A DNA stretch of 64,000 nt from Rhodobacter viridis. Its GTDB lineage: Bacteria > Pseudomonadota > Alphaproteobacteria > Rhodobacterales > Rhodobacteraceae. The stretch spans positions 1 through 64,000 of the forward strand of contig NZ_QJTK01000005.1 of the NCBI RefSeq assembly GCF_003217355.1, given 5' to 3'. Under the pieces are notes generated by a model that saw nothing but the letters and a program-made list of their open reading frames with translations, ran no database searches and was not told where the DNA came from. The first letter of the stretch is position 1, and the number at the start of each line of letters is the position of its first letter. Of this stretch, positions 8,020 through 17,253 are shown piece by piece. Position numbers and translations under genes: made by a program.

Positions 8020-9282
8020 ATGAACATTCTCATTCTGGGCAGCGGCGGGCGTGAACATGCGCTGGCCTGGGCGGTGAAGCAGAACCCGAAATGCGACCGG
8101 CTGATCGTCGCGCCGGGCAATGCGGGCATCGCGCTGCTGGCCGAGGTCGCGGCGATCGATCCCTGCGATGCGGCGGCAGTTCTGGCCTGTGTCGAAGAAA
8201 ACGCCGTGGATTTCGTCATCATCGGCCCCGAGGCGCCCTTGGCCGCGGGCGTGGCCGATGCGCTGCGGGCGGCGGGCGTGCTGACCTTCGGTCCCTCGGC
8301 CGCGGCGGCGCAGCTTGAGGCCTCGAAGGGCTTCACCAAAGAGATTTGCGACGCCTGCGGCGCGCCGACGGCGGCCTGGGCGCGGTTCAACGACCTCGAT
8401 GCCGCGCTGGCCTATGTCCGCGCCCAAGGCGCGCCGATCGTGGTCAAGGCCGATGGTCTGGCCGCGGGCAAGGGCGTGATCGTGGCGATGACGCTTGACG
8501 AGGCCGAGGCCGGCCTGCGCGAGATCTTCGGCGGCGCTTTCGGCGCGGCGGGCGCCGAGGTGGTGATCGAAGAATTCATGGCGGGCGAGGAAGCGAGCTT
8601 CTTCATCCTGTCCGATGGCGTGAACGTGCTGCCCGTCGGCACGGCGCAGGACCACAAGCGCGTGGGCGATGGCGACACCGGGCCGAACACCGGCGGCATG
8701 GGCGCCTATTCCCCGGCGCCGGTTCTGACCACCGCCATTCAGGAACAGGTGCTGGCCGAGATCGTTCGCCCGACGGTGGCAGAAATGGCCCGCCGCGGCA
8801 TGCCGTTTCAGGGCGTGCTTTACGCCGGTCTGATGATCGAGAACGGCCGGGCGCGGCTTGTCGAATACAACGTCCGCTTCGGCGATCCGGAATGTCAGGT
8901 GCTGATGCTGCGCCTTGGCGGTCAGGCGCTTGATCTGCTGCAAGCCTGCGCCGAGGGGCGGCTGGATCAGATCACCGCGCAATGGGCCGAGGATCATGCC
9001 CTGACCGTGGTGCTGGCCGCGCAGGGCTATCCGGGTGCCTATGTGAAGGGCAGCGAGATCAGGGGCCTCGACACCCTGCCCGAGACCGCGTCGCAGATGG
9101 TCTTCCATGCCGGAACGACGGCGACGGACGGCAAGATCACCGCGACGGGCGGGCGCGTCCTGAACGTCACCGCCCGCGCCGCGACCCTCGCCGAGGCGCA
9201 ACAGCGCGCCTATGCGATGGTCGATGCGATCGACTGGCCCGAGGGCTTCTGCCGCCGCGACATCGGCTGGCGCGCGCTCTGA
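8020..9282 (+). CDS. purD: Phosphoribosylamine-glycine ligase (GARS)
   Basis: A 420-residue single-domain PurD, the second enzyme of purine synthesis, joining glycine to phosphoribosylamine with ATP. The N-domain begins MNILILGSGGREHALAW. The ATP-grasp region has VVKADGLAAGKGV (about 140-152), PNTGGMGAYSP and the metal-binding EYNVRFGDPE. Length and domain order are normal. It diverges from the small PGBD-like gene, with about 190 bases of shared upstream sequence. A full copy of the palindromic repeat family lies right after its stop, between it and the convergent sdaA. Confidence 0.97.
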   Translation: MNILILGSGGREHALAWAVKQNPKCDRLIVAPGNAGIALLAEVAAIDPCDAAAVLACVEENAVDFVIIGPEAPLAAGVADALRAAGVLTFGPSAAAAQLEASKGFTKEICDACGAPTAAWARFNDLDAALAYVRAQGAPIVVKADGLAAGKGVIVAMTLDEAEAGLREIFGGAFGAAGAEVVIEEFMAGEEASFFILSDGVNVLPVGTAQDHKRVGDGDTGPNTGGMGAYSPAPVLTTAIQEQVLAEIVRPTVAEMARRGMPFQGVLYAGLMIENGRARLVEYNVRFGDPECQVLMLRLGGQALDLLQACAEGRLDQITAQWAEDHALTVVLAAQGYPGAYVKGSEIRGLDTLPETASQMVFHAGTTATDGKITATGGRVLNVTARAATLAEAQQRAYAMVDAIDWPEGFCRRDIGWRAL

Positions 9283-9290
9283 CCCTGCGC

Positions 9291-9409
9291 GCGGGGGCGC
9301 TGCCCCCGCACCCCCGGGATATTTCAGGCAAGATAAAGCAGGTCGTTTCCTTTTATCTTGCCGCAAATATCTCGGGGGAGCCCGCTTGCGGGCGGGGGCA
9401 GAGCCCCCG
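9291..9409. repeat. Full nested palindromic repeat between purD and sdaA
   Basis: The outer GC palindromes are GGGGGCGCTGCCCCC (9292-9307) and GGGGGCAGAGCCCCC (9394-9408). Inside them, a left arm 9311-9337 (ATATTTCAGGCAAGATAAA core) pairs with a right arm 9352-9378 (TTTATCTTGCCGCAAATAT core) around a 14-base loop. The whole can fold into one long hairpin. It lies between convergent genes. Confidence 0.85.
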
Positions 9410-9459
9410 AAGCGCCCGACGCGCGGCGGGCTTGCCCGCCCAAGGCGGGCGCAACCACC

Positions 9460-10839
9460 TCAGCAGTTCGGCACGTTCACCGCCAGACCGCCAAGCGATG
9501 TTTCCTTGTAATGCTCGTGCATGTCGCGCCCGGTCTGCCGCATCGTCTCGATCGCGGCATCAAGCGGCACGAAATGCGTGCCGTCGCCGCGCAGCGCCAG
9601 CGAGGCCGCCGAAATCGCCTTGATCGCCCCAAGGCCGTTCCGCTCGATGCAGGGCACCTGCACCAGCCCCTTCACCGGGTCGCAGGTCATGCCAAGATGA
9701 TGTTCCAGCGCAATCTCGGCCGCGTTCTCGATCTGCTCGGGCGTACCGCCCAGCACCGCCGCCAAGCCCGCCGACGCCATCGCCGCCGCAGAGCCCACCT
9801 CGGCCTGACAGCCGCATTCGGCGCCGGAAATCGAGGCATTCGTCTTGATGATCCCGCCGATTGCCGAAGCCGTCAGCAGGAAATCCCCCACCCGGCTCGT
9901 CGAGGCCCCGGGCACGTGATCCAACCAGTAGCGGATCACCGCGGGCACAACCCCCGCCGCGCCATTCGTCGGCGCCGTCACCACCTGCCCTCCGGCCGCG
10001 TTTTCCTCGTTCACCGCCATCGCATAACAGGAAATCCAGTCGTTGATCGTATGCGGCGCCACCATGTTCAGCCCGCGTTCAGATTCGAGCGCCAGATGGA
10101 TCGCCTTCGCGCGGCGCTTCACCTTCAGCCCGCCCGGCAGCACGCCATCGGTCTCGAGCCCGCGCGTCAGGCAATCGTTCATCACCTGCCAGACCCGGGC
10201 GAGACCCGCCTCGATCTCCTCGTCCGAGCGATACCGCCGCTCGTTGCGGCGTTTCATCTGCGCGATCGTCAGCCCCGCGGCATGGGCCATCGACAGCATC
10301 TCGTCCGCCGTGCGGAACGGATAGGGCACCGGCGAGGGCGCCGCGAGCGCCTTGTCATCGACCGCGGCATGTTCCGCCTCGGTCAGGACAAACCCGCCGC
10401 CGATCGAATAGAAGGTCTCGCGCAGGATCACGTCGCCCTCGGCGTCGCGGGCCTCGATCACCATGCCATTCGCATGGCCGGGCAGCGGATGGCCGTAATC
10501 GAAGATCAAATCGTGCTCGGGATCGAATTGCAGCGGCGCGAGACCCGGCGGCGTCAGCATGTGGGTCTCGCGGTTGGCGGCCAGCGCCGCCTCGGCCTTC
10601 TCGGCCTCGTAGCTCTCGGGCAGGAACCCGGCGAGGCCCAGGATCGTCGCGCGGTCGGTCGCGTGGCCCTTGCCGGTGAAGGCGAGCGAGCCGTAAAGCC
10701 GCACCCGCAGATGGCGCGGATGGAAAGGCGAGGCGCGGAGCATGTCGAGAAACCGCCCGCCGGCCACCATCGGCCCCATCGTATGCGACGAGGACGGGCC
10801 GACGCCCACCTTGAAGATGTCGAAAACGCTCAGAAACAT
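9460..10839 (-). CDS. sdaA: L-serine ammonia-lyase (iron-sulfur type)
   Basis: A 459-residue single-chain L-serine dehydratase converting serine to pyruvate and ammonia with a [4Fe-4S] cluster. The beta domain starts [20 protein letters not shown]. The alpha domain carries the cluster cysteines ECGC (342, 344), TCDP (386) and VPC (397). The protein ends in PNC, the C-terminal cysteine that in bacterial type-2 enzymes folds back onto the cluster. The start at 10839 is preceded by GGGAGTG; the open frame upstream lacks a site. It is monocistronic between convergent purD and a divergent Hint-domain gene. Confidence 0.96.
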   Translation of the reverse strand: MFLSVFDIFKVGVGPSSSHTMGPMVAGGRFLDMLRASPFHPRHLRVRLYGSLAFTGKGHATDRATILGLAGFLPESYEAEKAEAALAANRETHMLTPPGLAPLQFDPEHDLIFDYGHPLPGHANGMVIEARDAEGDVILRETFYSIGGGFVLTEAEHAAVDDKALAAPSPVPYPFRTADEMLSMAHAAGLTIAQMKRRNERRYRSDEEIEAGLARVWQVMNDCLTRGLETDGVLPGGLKVKRRAKAIHLALESERGLNMVAPHTINDWISCYAMAVNEENAAGGQVVTAPTNGAAGVVPAVIRYWLDHVPGASTSRVGDFLLTASAIGGIIKTNASISGAECGCQAEVGSAAAMASAGLAAVLGGTPEQIENAAEIALEHHLGMTCDPVKGLVQVPCIERNGLGAIKAISAASLALRGDGTHFVPLDAAIETMRQTGRDMHEHYKETSLGGLAVNVPNC

Positions 10840-11053
10840 GGCGCACTCCCTTTGACGCCATGCTGCCCTGTCGCGCCCCGCAACGAAAGCGCGAAAGCGA
10901 CATTTCCGCGCACGCAAGCGGTGCAGCCCCTCACGTTCGCGGCACGCCGGTCCTGCCCGTCTCGGCGGGCGGCGGGAAATTCGGTAAATGGGTTAATGTG
11001 TTAAGCCCTGTTTCACCGGTTTTGGCGATACTGCCGCAAAGGCGGGAGATGCC

Positions 11054-12022
11054 ATGCCCACACTCTGTTTCTGGCCGCTCACCGACGTCACCTCCGCTGG
11101 CCCCGATCCGTTCGGTTCGGTTCCCGGCGCGGAGGAGGCCGCGGTGGGGCGCGCCCATTTCGCATTGCGCCCCGGGGCGGCGATGCGCTTCATCGACCTG
11201 CCCGACGACGGCGGGGCGGAGGCTGACGCGCCAGCGATCGAGCCCGATGTCTCCTATCTGATCCGGCCGCTCGCGTCGGAGGATGTGGCCGATACTGCCG
11301 TCGTGCATCTGATCGACACGCCCGCCACCGGGCGCGGTCTGGCCTCCTCCGAACGGCTCAAGCCCGGCCGGGCCTACCGCATCACCGGGCTCGAGGCCGA
11401 GGGGATGCTGACCCCCTTTGCCAGCCAGTCGATCTGTTTTGCCGCCGGAACCCTGATCGCGACCCGGCGCGGGCCGAAACCGGTCGAGGAATTGACGCCC
11501 GAAGACCCGCTGCAGACCTCGGACAATGGTTACCGCCCGGTGCAATGGGTCGGGCGCTGGCGCGTCGGCGGTCTGGGCGCGGCGGCGCCGGTGCGCTTTG
11601 CGCCGGGGGTGCTGGGCAATGACCGGGCGCTGTTCGTCTCGGGCCAGCACCGGGTGCTGATCCGCCCGACCACCGGCCCGCTCGCCGGGGAAGAGGTGCT
11701 CGTCGCGGCGAAGGCGCTCGTCGGCCTGCCGGGGATCGCGCGGGCGCCCTGCGAGCGGGTCGAATGGGTGCATGTGATGATGCCGACGCATGAGGTGATC
11801 TTTGCCGAAAGCGCCCGCGCCGAAAGCATGCTGGCCGGGCACAAGACAATGATGGTGATGGAACCGACGCAGGCCAAGGCGCTGCGCCAGAGCCTGAGCC
11901 ACGATCCCTTCACCGGCCTGCCCGCGCGCCCGATCGTGCCCACGCCGAAGGTCGAGAAACTGATCTTGCAGCACCGCCGCGGCCATACCCCCCTTGAAAG
12001 CGCGGGACTGATGCGGCGCTGA
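11054..12022 (+). CDS. Hint (hedgehog/intein)-domain protein
   Basis: A 322-residue protein with a Hint_2-type domain. The nucleophile-like Cys128 opens ICFAAGTLIATRRGPKPVEEL, which resembles the start of an intein. It is followed by GYRPVQWVGRWRV and FVSGQHRVLI, in which His199 sits in the block normally written SPQHR. Such domains cut their own peptide chain. The first 127 residues carry no recognised fold, and the last 60 are basic. No second extein homologous to a known enzyme is visible, so this is a self-cleaving type rather than an inserted intein. No signal peptide is evident. Start 11054 is preceded by GGCGGGAGATG. The biological role in Rhodobacterales is not known to me. Confidence 0.8.
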   Translation: MPTLCFWPLTDVTSAGPDPFGSVPGAEEAAVGRAHFALRPGAAMRFIDLPDDGGAEADAPAIEPDVSYLIRPLASEDVADTAVVHLIDTPATGRGLASSERLKPGRAYRITGLEAEGMLTPFASQSICFAAGTLIATRRGPKPVEELTPEDPLQTSDNGYRPVQWVGRWRVGGLGAAAPVRFAPGVLGNDRALFVSGQHRVLIRPTTGPLAGEEVLVAAKALVGLPGIARAPCERVEWVHVMMPTHEVIFAESARAESMLAGHKTMMVMEPTQAKALRQSLSHDPFTGLPARPIVPTPKVEKLILQHRRGHTPLESAGLMRR

Positions 12023-12121
12023 GACATCCGCCCGGCCGGGGCGCAAAATTCCCTCGCACGGGCTGGGGCCCTTGGGTATAACGTCGCGGAACATTCCAAG
12101 GTCCGAGCGACAGGAGCCGCC

Positions 12122-12907
12122 ATGCCCGCCGAGCTTTCCCCCATCGACAAGGCGAAATTCGCCGCCGCGCGTCGTGCCGTCGATTTCGTCGACGACGGGA
12201 TGAAGGTCGGTCTTGGCACCGGCTCCACCGCCGCCTGGATGGTGCGCTGCCTTGGCGAGCGCGTGCGCGAGGAAGGCCTGCGCATCATCGGCGTGCCGAC
12301 GAGCTCGCGCACCGCGGATCTGGCGCGGCAAGTGGGCATCTCGGTCGTGGGCCTCGATGAAGCGAAATGGCTTGATGTCACCATCGACGGCGCCGATGAA
12401 TTCGACGCGCAGCTGCAGCTGATCAAGGGCGGCGGCGGGGCGCTGTTGCAGGAAAAGATCGTCGCCACGGCCTCGGATCGGATGATCGTGATCACCGACG
12501 CCTCGAAGGAAGTGGTGAACCTGGGCGCCTTTCCGCTGCCGGTCGAGGTCGTGCCCTTCGGCTGGCAGACCACCCGCGCCCTGATCGAGGAAATGCTGAT
12601 CGCCACCGACGTTCTGGGGCGGCAGACGACGCTGCGGCTGAATGGCACGCAGCCCTACATCACCGACGAGGGTAACTATATCGTCGATCTGCACCTCAAC
12701 CGCATCGGCAACGCGCGGGCTTTGGCGGTGGCGCTCAACCAGATCCCCGGCGTGGTCGAGAACGGGCTGTTCATCGACATTTGCGACATGGTGATCATTG
12801 GCGGCGCCGAGGGCCAGGTCGAGCTGCGCGACATCAACGCGGGCACGATTGCCCATGAACGGATCGATTTTGCCGATGACGAGAACATCTTCGCCGACCT
12901 CGACTGA
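12122..12907 (+). CDS. rpiA: Ribose-5-phosphate isomerase A
   Basis: A 261-residue RpiA interconverting ribose-5-phosphate and ribulose-5-phosphate in the pentose-phosphate and Calvin cycles. Family signatures are VGLGTGSTAAWMV (substrate phosphate loop), VTIDGADEFD and KGGGGALLQEKI (catalytic lid), and a C-terminal DINAGTI segment. About 20 extra residues extend beyond the usual 220-235. The start is preceded by GACAGGAGCCGCC. The next gene starts 32 bases before its stop, so the two are translationally coupled. Confidence 0.96.
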   Translation: MPAELSPIDKAKFAAARRAVDFVDDGMKVGLGTGSTAAWMVRCLGERVREEGLRIIGVPTSSRTADLARQVGISVVGLDEAKWLDVTIDGADEFDAQLQLIKGGGGALLQEKIVATASDRMIVITDASKEVVNLGAFPLPVEVVPFGWQTTRALIEEMLIATDVLGRQTTLRLNGTQPYITDEGNYIVDLHLNRIGNARALAVALNQIPGVVENGLFIDICDMVIIGGAEGQVELRDINAGTIAHERIDFADDENIFADLD

Positions 12908-13370
12908 GACCCGCCCGGATCTGGTGATCCCCGGCCGGTCGGTGCTGCCTCTGGTGATGGGGGCGGTGATCGGCCTGATCGGCGTGGTGCAGATCATCAC
13001 GCCGATCCTGACGCTGGCCGCCTTCTTCGGCGAGGGCTTTCGCGACGACATGATCCTGAATGCGATCGTCGGCGCGGTGGGGGCGAGCCTGTGCTTCTAT
13101 CTGGCCTGGGTGGTGCTCTCGGTGCCGCGTCCTGTGCTGGTCTTCCGCGCCGACCGCGTTGAAATCGCCAAGCTTTTCGGCAAATACGCCAGCGTGCCCT
13201 ACGCCGAGATCAAGGGCGACGGCGCCCCTGCCCCGGCCGGAAAGGCGCCCGCGCGGCAGCGCGAGCTGTCGGTGCCGGGCTGGGTGATGACCGCCGAGGA
13301 AAACGCCGCCTGGCAAGCGGAACTGGCCGCGCGGGCGCCCGCCCTTGCCGGAACGGCGGCGCGGGGCTAA
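12876..13370 (+). CDS. Small membrane protein of unknown function
   Basis: A protein of about 164 residues. Two membrane spans (about 20-43 and 60-82: VLPLVMGAVIGLIGVVQII and LCFYLAWVVLS) are followed by a cytoplasmic-looking domain (VFRADRVEIAKLFGKYASV). The pattern resembles the small STM3941-like membrane proteins, but I am not sure. The ATG at 12876 overlaps rpiA by 32 bases and has no strong ribosome-binding site. A GTG start at about 12922 is possible and would give a protein about 15 residues shorter. It ends 44 bases before gor. Confidence 0.65.
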   Translation: MTRTSSPTSTETRPDLVIPGRSVLPLVMGAVIGLIGVVQIITPILTLAAFFGEGFRDDMILNAIVGAVGASLCFYLAWVVLSVPRPVLVFRADRVEIAKLFGKYASVPYAEIKGDGAPAPAGKAPARQRELSVPGWVMTAEENAAWQAELAARAPALAGTAARG

Positions 13371-13414
13371 GTCCTTAGGCGCGGCATCCGGCCGCGGCTT
13401 GGAAAGGACGGCAG

Positions 13415-14767
13415 ATGAGCTTCGATTTCGACCTCTTCGTGATCGGCGGGGGGTCCGGCGGTGTGCGGGCAGCCCGCATCGCGGCTGGCTATGGCGCACG
13501 GGTTGCGCTCGCCGAAGAAGATCGGATGGGCGGCACCTGCGTCATCCGCGGCTGCGTGCCGAAGAAGCTGATGGTCTTTGCGTCAAGCATGCCCGCGGCG
13601 GTGGCCGAGGCCCGCGCCTATGGCTGGGACGCGACGATCGGCGGTTTCGACTGGGGCGCGTTCAAGGGCAAGCTGCATGCGGAACTCGACCGGCTCGAAA
13701 AGATCTATCGCGCCGGGCAGCAGACTGCGGGCGTGACCGTCCACAACAGCCGCGCCACCGTGAGAGGCCCGCACGAGGTGCAATTGGCCGATGGCACGGT
13801 GATCAGCGCCAAGCACATCCTGATTGCGGTCGGCGGGCGCCCCTTCGTGCCCGCTTTCGAGGGCGCCGAGCATGTGCTGACCTCGAACGACCTCTTCCAT
13901 CTGCCCGCGCTGCCGAAGCGCCTGCTGATCGTGGGCGGCGGCTATATCGCCTCGGAATTCGCCTGCGTCTTCAACGGGCTGGGGGTCGAGGTTGCGCAAT
14001 GGAACCGCTCGCCGCTTCTGCGCAGTTTCGATACCGAATGCCGCGATCTGATCGTGGCGCAGATGAAGGCGCGCGGCATCGACGTGCATGAAAACGTCAT
14101 CATCGACCGGGTCACGAAGACCGAAACCGGCGTCGTCGCGCATTGCGGCGACGGCCGGTCGCAGGAATTCGATGCCGTGGTCTATGCCACCGGGCGGGTG
14201 CCGAACACCTCGGGGCTGGGGCTGGAAGCCGCGGGCGTGAAGCTCGCCACGAATGGCGCGGTGCTGGTTGATCAATGGTCGCAGACCAATGTCCCCTCGA
14301 TCTTTGCCGTGGGCGATGTGACCGACCGGATCAACCTGACCCCCGTCGCGATCCGCGAGGGCCACGCTTTCGCCGACACGATCTTTGGCGCGAAACCGCG
14401 TGCGAGTGATCACGAGCTTGTCGCCTCGGCCGTCTTCACCCGGCCCGAATTCGGCACCTGCGGCCTTTCGGAAGAAGCCGCCCGCAAGGCCGGCCCGATC
14501 GAGGTTTATACCAGCGCCTTCAAACCGATGCGCTCTGCCTTTGCCGGGGCCGAGGAGCGCGTCTTGATGAAACTGATCGTCTGCAAGGACACGCGCAAGG
14601 TGCTGGGCTGCCACATCGTCGCGCCGGAAGCGGGCGAGATGATCCAGATGGCCGCGATCGCGATGAAGATGGGCGCGACCAAGGAACAGTTCGACGCCAC
14701 CTGCGCGGTGCATCCGACGATGGCCGAGGAACTGGTCACGATGCGGACACCGACGCGGCATTCCTGA
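13415..14767 (+). CDS. gor: Glutathione-disulfide reductase
   Basis: A 450-residue flavoprotein disulfide reductase that regenerates glutathione with NADPH. FAD-binding motif VIGGGSGGVRAARIA (about 9-23). Redox-active disulfide GGTCVIRGCVPKK with Cys42 and Cys47. NADPH-binding fold VGGGYIASEFACVF with downstream WNRSPLLRSFD, whose arginines favour NADPH. A second FAD site is FAVGDVT, and the C-terminal catalytic segment is HPTMAEE. Length and order fit Gor rather than lipoamide dehydrogenase. ATG at 13415 with GGAAAGGACGG upstream. It lies 44 bases after the small membrane protein on the same strand. Confidence 0.95.
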   Translation: MSFDFDLFVIGGGSGGVRAARIAAGYGARVALAEEDRMGGTCVIRGCVPKKLMVFASSMPAAVAEARAYGWDATIGGFDWGAFKGKLHAELDRLEKIYRAGQQTAGVTVHNSRATVRGPHEVQLADGTVISAKHILIAVGGRPFVPAFEGAEHVLTSNDLFHLPALPKRLLIVGGGYIASEFACVFNGLGVEVAQWNRSPLLRSFDTECRDLIVAQMKARGIDVHENVIIDRVTKTETGVVAHCGDGRSQEFDAVVYATGRVPNTSGLGLEAAGVKLATNGAVLVDQWSQTNVPSIFAVGDVTDRINLTPVAIREGHAFADTIFGAKPRASDHELVASAVFTRPEFGTCGLSEEAARKAGPIEVYTSAFKPMRSAFAGAEERVLMKLIVCKDTRKVLGCHIVAPEAGEMIQMAAIAMKMGATKEQFDATCAVHPTMAEELVTMRTPTRHS

Positions 14768-14856
14768 GCGAAGCGATTGACATTGCCCCGGCCGAAGCGG
14801 TTGACTTTGCGCAAACAATCCCCACTTCGGGGCAAGAGCATTCGAAAGAGGACAGC

Positions 14857-16035
14857 ATGACCAACGGAGGACCCTGGGGCTCGGGTGGCGGCGACGATCG
14901 CGAACCGCCGCGCCGCCCCGGCCCGCGCCGGCCAAACGACACCGCGCCCATTCCGGAAATCGACCAGATCGTGAAGAAGGGCACCGAGCAGCTGCGCGTC
15001 CTGATGGGCGGTCGCGGCGGCAATGGCCGCCCGGGCGGCGGCGGGCGCGATGACGGCCCGGCCTTCACCCTTGGCACGCTCGCCATCGGCGCGGCGGCGC
15101 TGGCGGCGGTCTGGGCCTGGACCTCGTTCTACACGGTCCAGCAGAACGAGCGCTCGATCGAGCTGATGTTCGGCAAGTATTACGCCACCGGCAATCCGGG
15201 CCTGAACTTCGCGCCTTGGCCCGTGGTCTCGAAAGTGGTGATCCCGGTCACCGACGAACGCACGACCGAAGTTGGCACCGGCCGGGCCCGGCCGATCAGC
15301 TCTTCGGAAAGCAGCGACGGCATTTTCTCCTCGGGCCGCAGCGCCGATTTCGTCACCGATTCCGGGCTGATGCTGACGCGCGATCAGAACATCGTCGATG
15401 TCAGCTACCAGATCGTCTGGAACGTCTCGGACCCGTCGAAATTCCTGTTCAACCTCGCCGACCCGGAAGACACGATCCGCGCCGTCAGCGAATCCGCGAT
15501 GCGCGACATCATCGCGCGCTCGGAACTGGCGCCGATCCTGAACCGCGACCGCGGCACCATCGCCTCGGATCTGCGCACCGCCGTGCAGGCGACGCTCGAC
15601 AGCTATGCCGCGGGCATCAACATCGTGCGGGTGAACTTCAACCGCGCCGACCCGCCGCGCGAGGTGATCGACAGCTTCCGCGACGTGCAGGCCGCGCAGC
15701 AGGAGCGCGACAAGCTGGAGAAAGAGGCCGACGCCTACGCGAACCAGGTGACGGCGGGCGCCCGCGGTCAGGCCGCGCAGCTGGTGCAGCAGGCCGAGGC
15801 CTATCGCGCCTCGGTGGTCAACGATGCCCAGGGTCAGGCCGCGCGCTTCACCTCGGTCTACGAGGAATACCGCAAGGCTCCCGACGTGACGAAGCGGCGG
15901 ATGTTCTATGAAACCATGAGCACGACGCTGGGCGGCGTGAACAAGGTGGTGATCGACGGGCAATCGGGCACCGTGCCCTATCTGCCGCTGGACCAACTGC
16001 GGCCCGTGCAGACGACGAACGGGGGGACGAACTGA
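14857..16035 (+). CDS. hflK: HflK, membrane modulator of FtsH protease
   Basis: A 392-residue type II membrane protein of the SPFH/band-7 family. It forms the HflKC cage around FtsH in the periplasm. A Gly/Pro/Arg-rich cytoplasmic N-terminus (1-68) precedes one span (about 70-92, FTLGTLAIGAAALAAVWAW). The SPFH domain (about 93-290) and a helical, Ala/Glu/Gln-rich region (ERDKLEKEADAYANQVTAG) follow. ATG at 14857 has GAAAGAGGACAG upstream. The stop TGA overlaps the start of hflC (TGATG), a hallmark of this operon. Confidence 0.95.
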   Translation: MTNGGPWGSGGGDDREPPRRPGPRRPNDTAPIPEIDQIVKKGTEQLRVLMGGRGGNGRPGGGGRDDGPAFTLGTLAIGAAALAAVWAWTSFYTVQQNERSIELMFGKYYATGNPGLNFAPWPVVSKVVIPVTDERTTEVGTGRARPISSSESSDGIFSSGRSADFVTDSGLMLTRDQNIVDVSYQIVWNVSDPSKFLFNLADPEDTIRAVSESAMRDIIARSELAPILNRDRGTIASDLRTAVQATLDSYAAGINIVRVNFNRADPPREVIDSFRDVQAAQQERDKLEKEADAYANQVTAGARGQAAQLVQQAEAYRASVVNDAQGQAARFTSVYEEYRKAPDVTKRRMFYETMSTTLGGVNKVVIDGQSGTVPYLPLDQLRPVQTTNGGTN

Positions 16036-16940
16036 TGAAAGCGCAATTCGTGATCCCGCTCGCCATCATCGCGATGGGGCTGGGGCTGTCGTCGATCTAC
16101 ACCGTGGACGAGCGCGAAAAGGCGCTGGTGCTGCAGTTCGGCGAAGTCACCGCGGCGCGGACCGAACCGGGCATCGGCTTCAAGATCCCCTTCGTGCAGA
16201 ACGTGGTGAAATATGACGACCGGATCATCTCGCTGACGACGCAACCGCTGGAAGTCACGCCGCTCGACGATCGTCGTCTGGTGGTCGATGCCTTCGCGCG
16301 CTGGCGCATCGTCGATGCGGTGAAGTTCCGCGAAGCGGTGGGCGATGGCGGTGAAAGCTTCGCCAAGAACCGGCTCGACGGCATCCTGAACAACGCGATC
16401 CGCGAAGTCATGGGCTCGGTGCCTTCGACCGCCGTTCTGTCGAACGACCGCACGGCGCTGATGAACAAGATCCGCGACATCGCCAAACGCGAGGCGAATG
16501 CGCTGGGCGTCGACGTGATCGACGTGCGTCTGACCCGTACCGACCTGCCCGAGCAGAACCTCGCCGCGACCTATGCGCGGATGCGGGCCGAGCGCGAGCG
16601 CGAGGCGGCGGACGAGCGCGCCCGTGGGGGCGAAGCGGCGCAGCGTGTGCGGGCCACGGCCGATCGCGAAGTGGTCGAACTCACCTCCGAGGCGCGCAAA
16701 CAGGCGGAAATCGTCCGCGGTCAGGCCGATGCCGAGCGCAACCGGATCTATGCGGAAGCCTATGGCAAGGACGAAAGCTTCTTCGCCTTCACCCGGGCCC
16801 TGCAATTCTATGCCGAAAGCCTGAAGCCGGGCACTTCGTCGCTGGTGACGGAACCGGGCAGCCTCTACTTCGACTATGAGCGTTTCGTGAAATCGCTTGA
16901 AGCCGGGGTTCCGCCTGCAGCGCCTGCGGCCGGAAACTGA
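16035..16940 (+). CDS. hflC: HflC, membrane modulator of FtsH protease
   Basis: A 301-residue partner of HflK. One N-terminal span (about 6-22) and the sequence SIYTVDEREKALVLQFGEV begin the SPFH domain. The C-terminal half is charged and helical (RMRAEREREAADERARGGEA), and FFAFTRALQFYAESL near the end is typical of HflC. It overlaps hflK by one base at its start and the DUF2065 gene by one base at its end, so three genes are tightly coupled. Confidence 0.95.
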   Translation: MKAQFVIPLAIIAMGLGLSSIYTVDEREKALVLQFGEVTAARTEPGIGFKIPFVQNVVKYDDRIISLTTQPLEVTPLDDRRLVVDAFARWRIVDAVKFREAVGDGGESFAKNRLDGILNNAIREVMGSVPSTAVLSNDRTALMNKIRDIAKREANALGVDVIDVRLTRTDLPEQNLAATYARMRAEREREAADERARGGEAAQRVRATADREVVELTSEARKQAEIVRGQADAERNRIYAEAYGKDESFFAFTRALQFYAESLKPGTSSLVTEPGSLYFDYERFVKSLEAGVPPAAPAAGN

Positions 16941-17131
16941 TGGCATCGGTTTTCACCGCTTTGGGCCTTGTGCTCGTGATCGAGGGGCTGGCACTTGTGC
17001 TGGCCCCTTCGCGCATCGAGGAGGTGCTGGCGCTTCTGGCCAGCATCGGCCCGGTCGGACGGCGCCGGATCGGCCTTGCCGCCGTCGCCGCGGGCGTGGG
17101 CATCGTCGCGCTGGTGCATGCCTTCACATGA
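16940..17131 (+). CDS. DUF2065 small membrane protein
   Basis: A 63-residue protein with two membrane spans (about 4-22 and 43-61) joined by a short charged loop (PSRIEEVLALLASIGPVGRRR). It matches the DUF2065 family, which is often found directly after hflC in proteobacteria. Its start overlaps the hflC stop (TGATGG). Its function is unknown; the fixed position suggests an accessory to the HflKC-FtsH complex (inference). Confidence 0.85.
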   Translation: MASVFTALGLVLVIEGLALVLAPSRIEEVLALLASIGPVGRRRIGLAAVAAGVGIVALVHAFT

Positions 17132-17180
17132 GCCTCTCCACCCTCTCACACCGAAGTGACACCCCGCGACGGGCTTTCAT

Positions 17181-17210
17181 TTGAACGGCGTGACGCTTAC
17201 GCTTTTATAA
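17181..17210 (+). promoter_or_regulatory. Possible promoter of degP
   Basis: TTGAAC (17181-17186) and TTATAA (17205-17210) are spaced by 18 bases, an acceptable housekeeping or heat-shock sigma-factor spacing. They lie 44 bases upstream of the degP start, in the 122-base gap after the hflKC operon. Which sigma factor would use it cannot be told from the sequence. Confidence 0.4.
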
Positions 17211-17253
17211 GAGGCCAAGCCGGAGCACCGGCCAAGGACCACGGGAGACCCGC

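Noticed and set aside
10931-13051. Very long minus-strand frame opposite the Hint protein and rpiA
   Set aside because: Antisense frame produced by high GC; it has no family resemblance, while both plus-strand genes are recognised.
13371-13414. Possible terminator between the small membrane protein and gor
   Set aside because: GCGGCATCCGGCCGC pairs only loosely and has no T tract.
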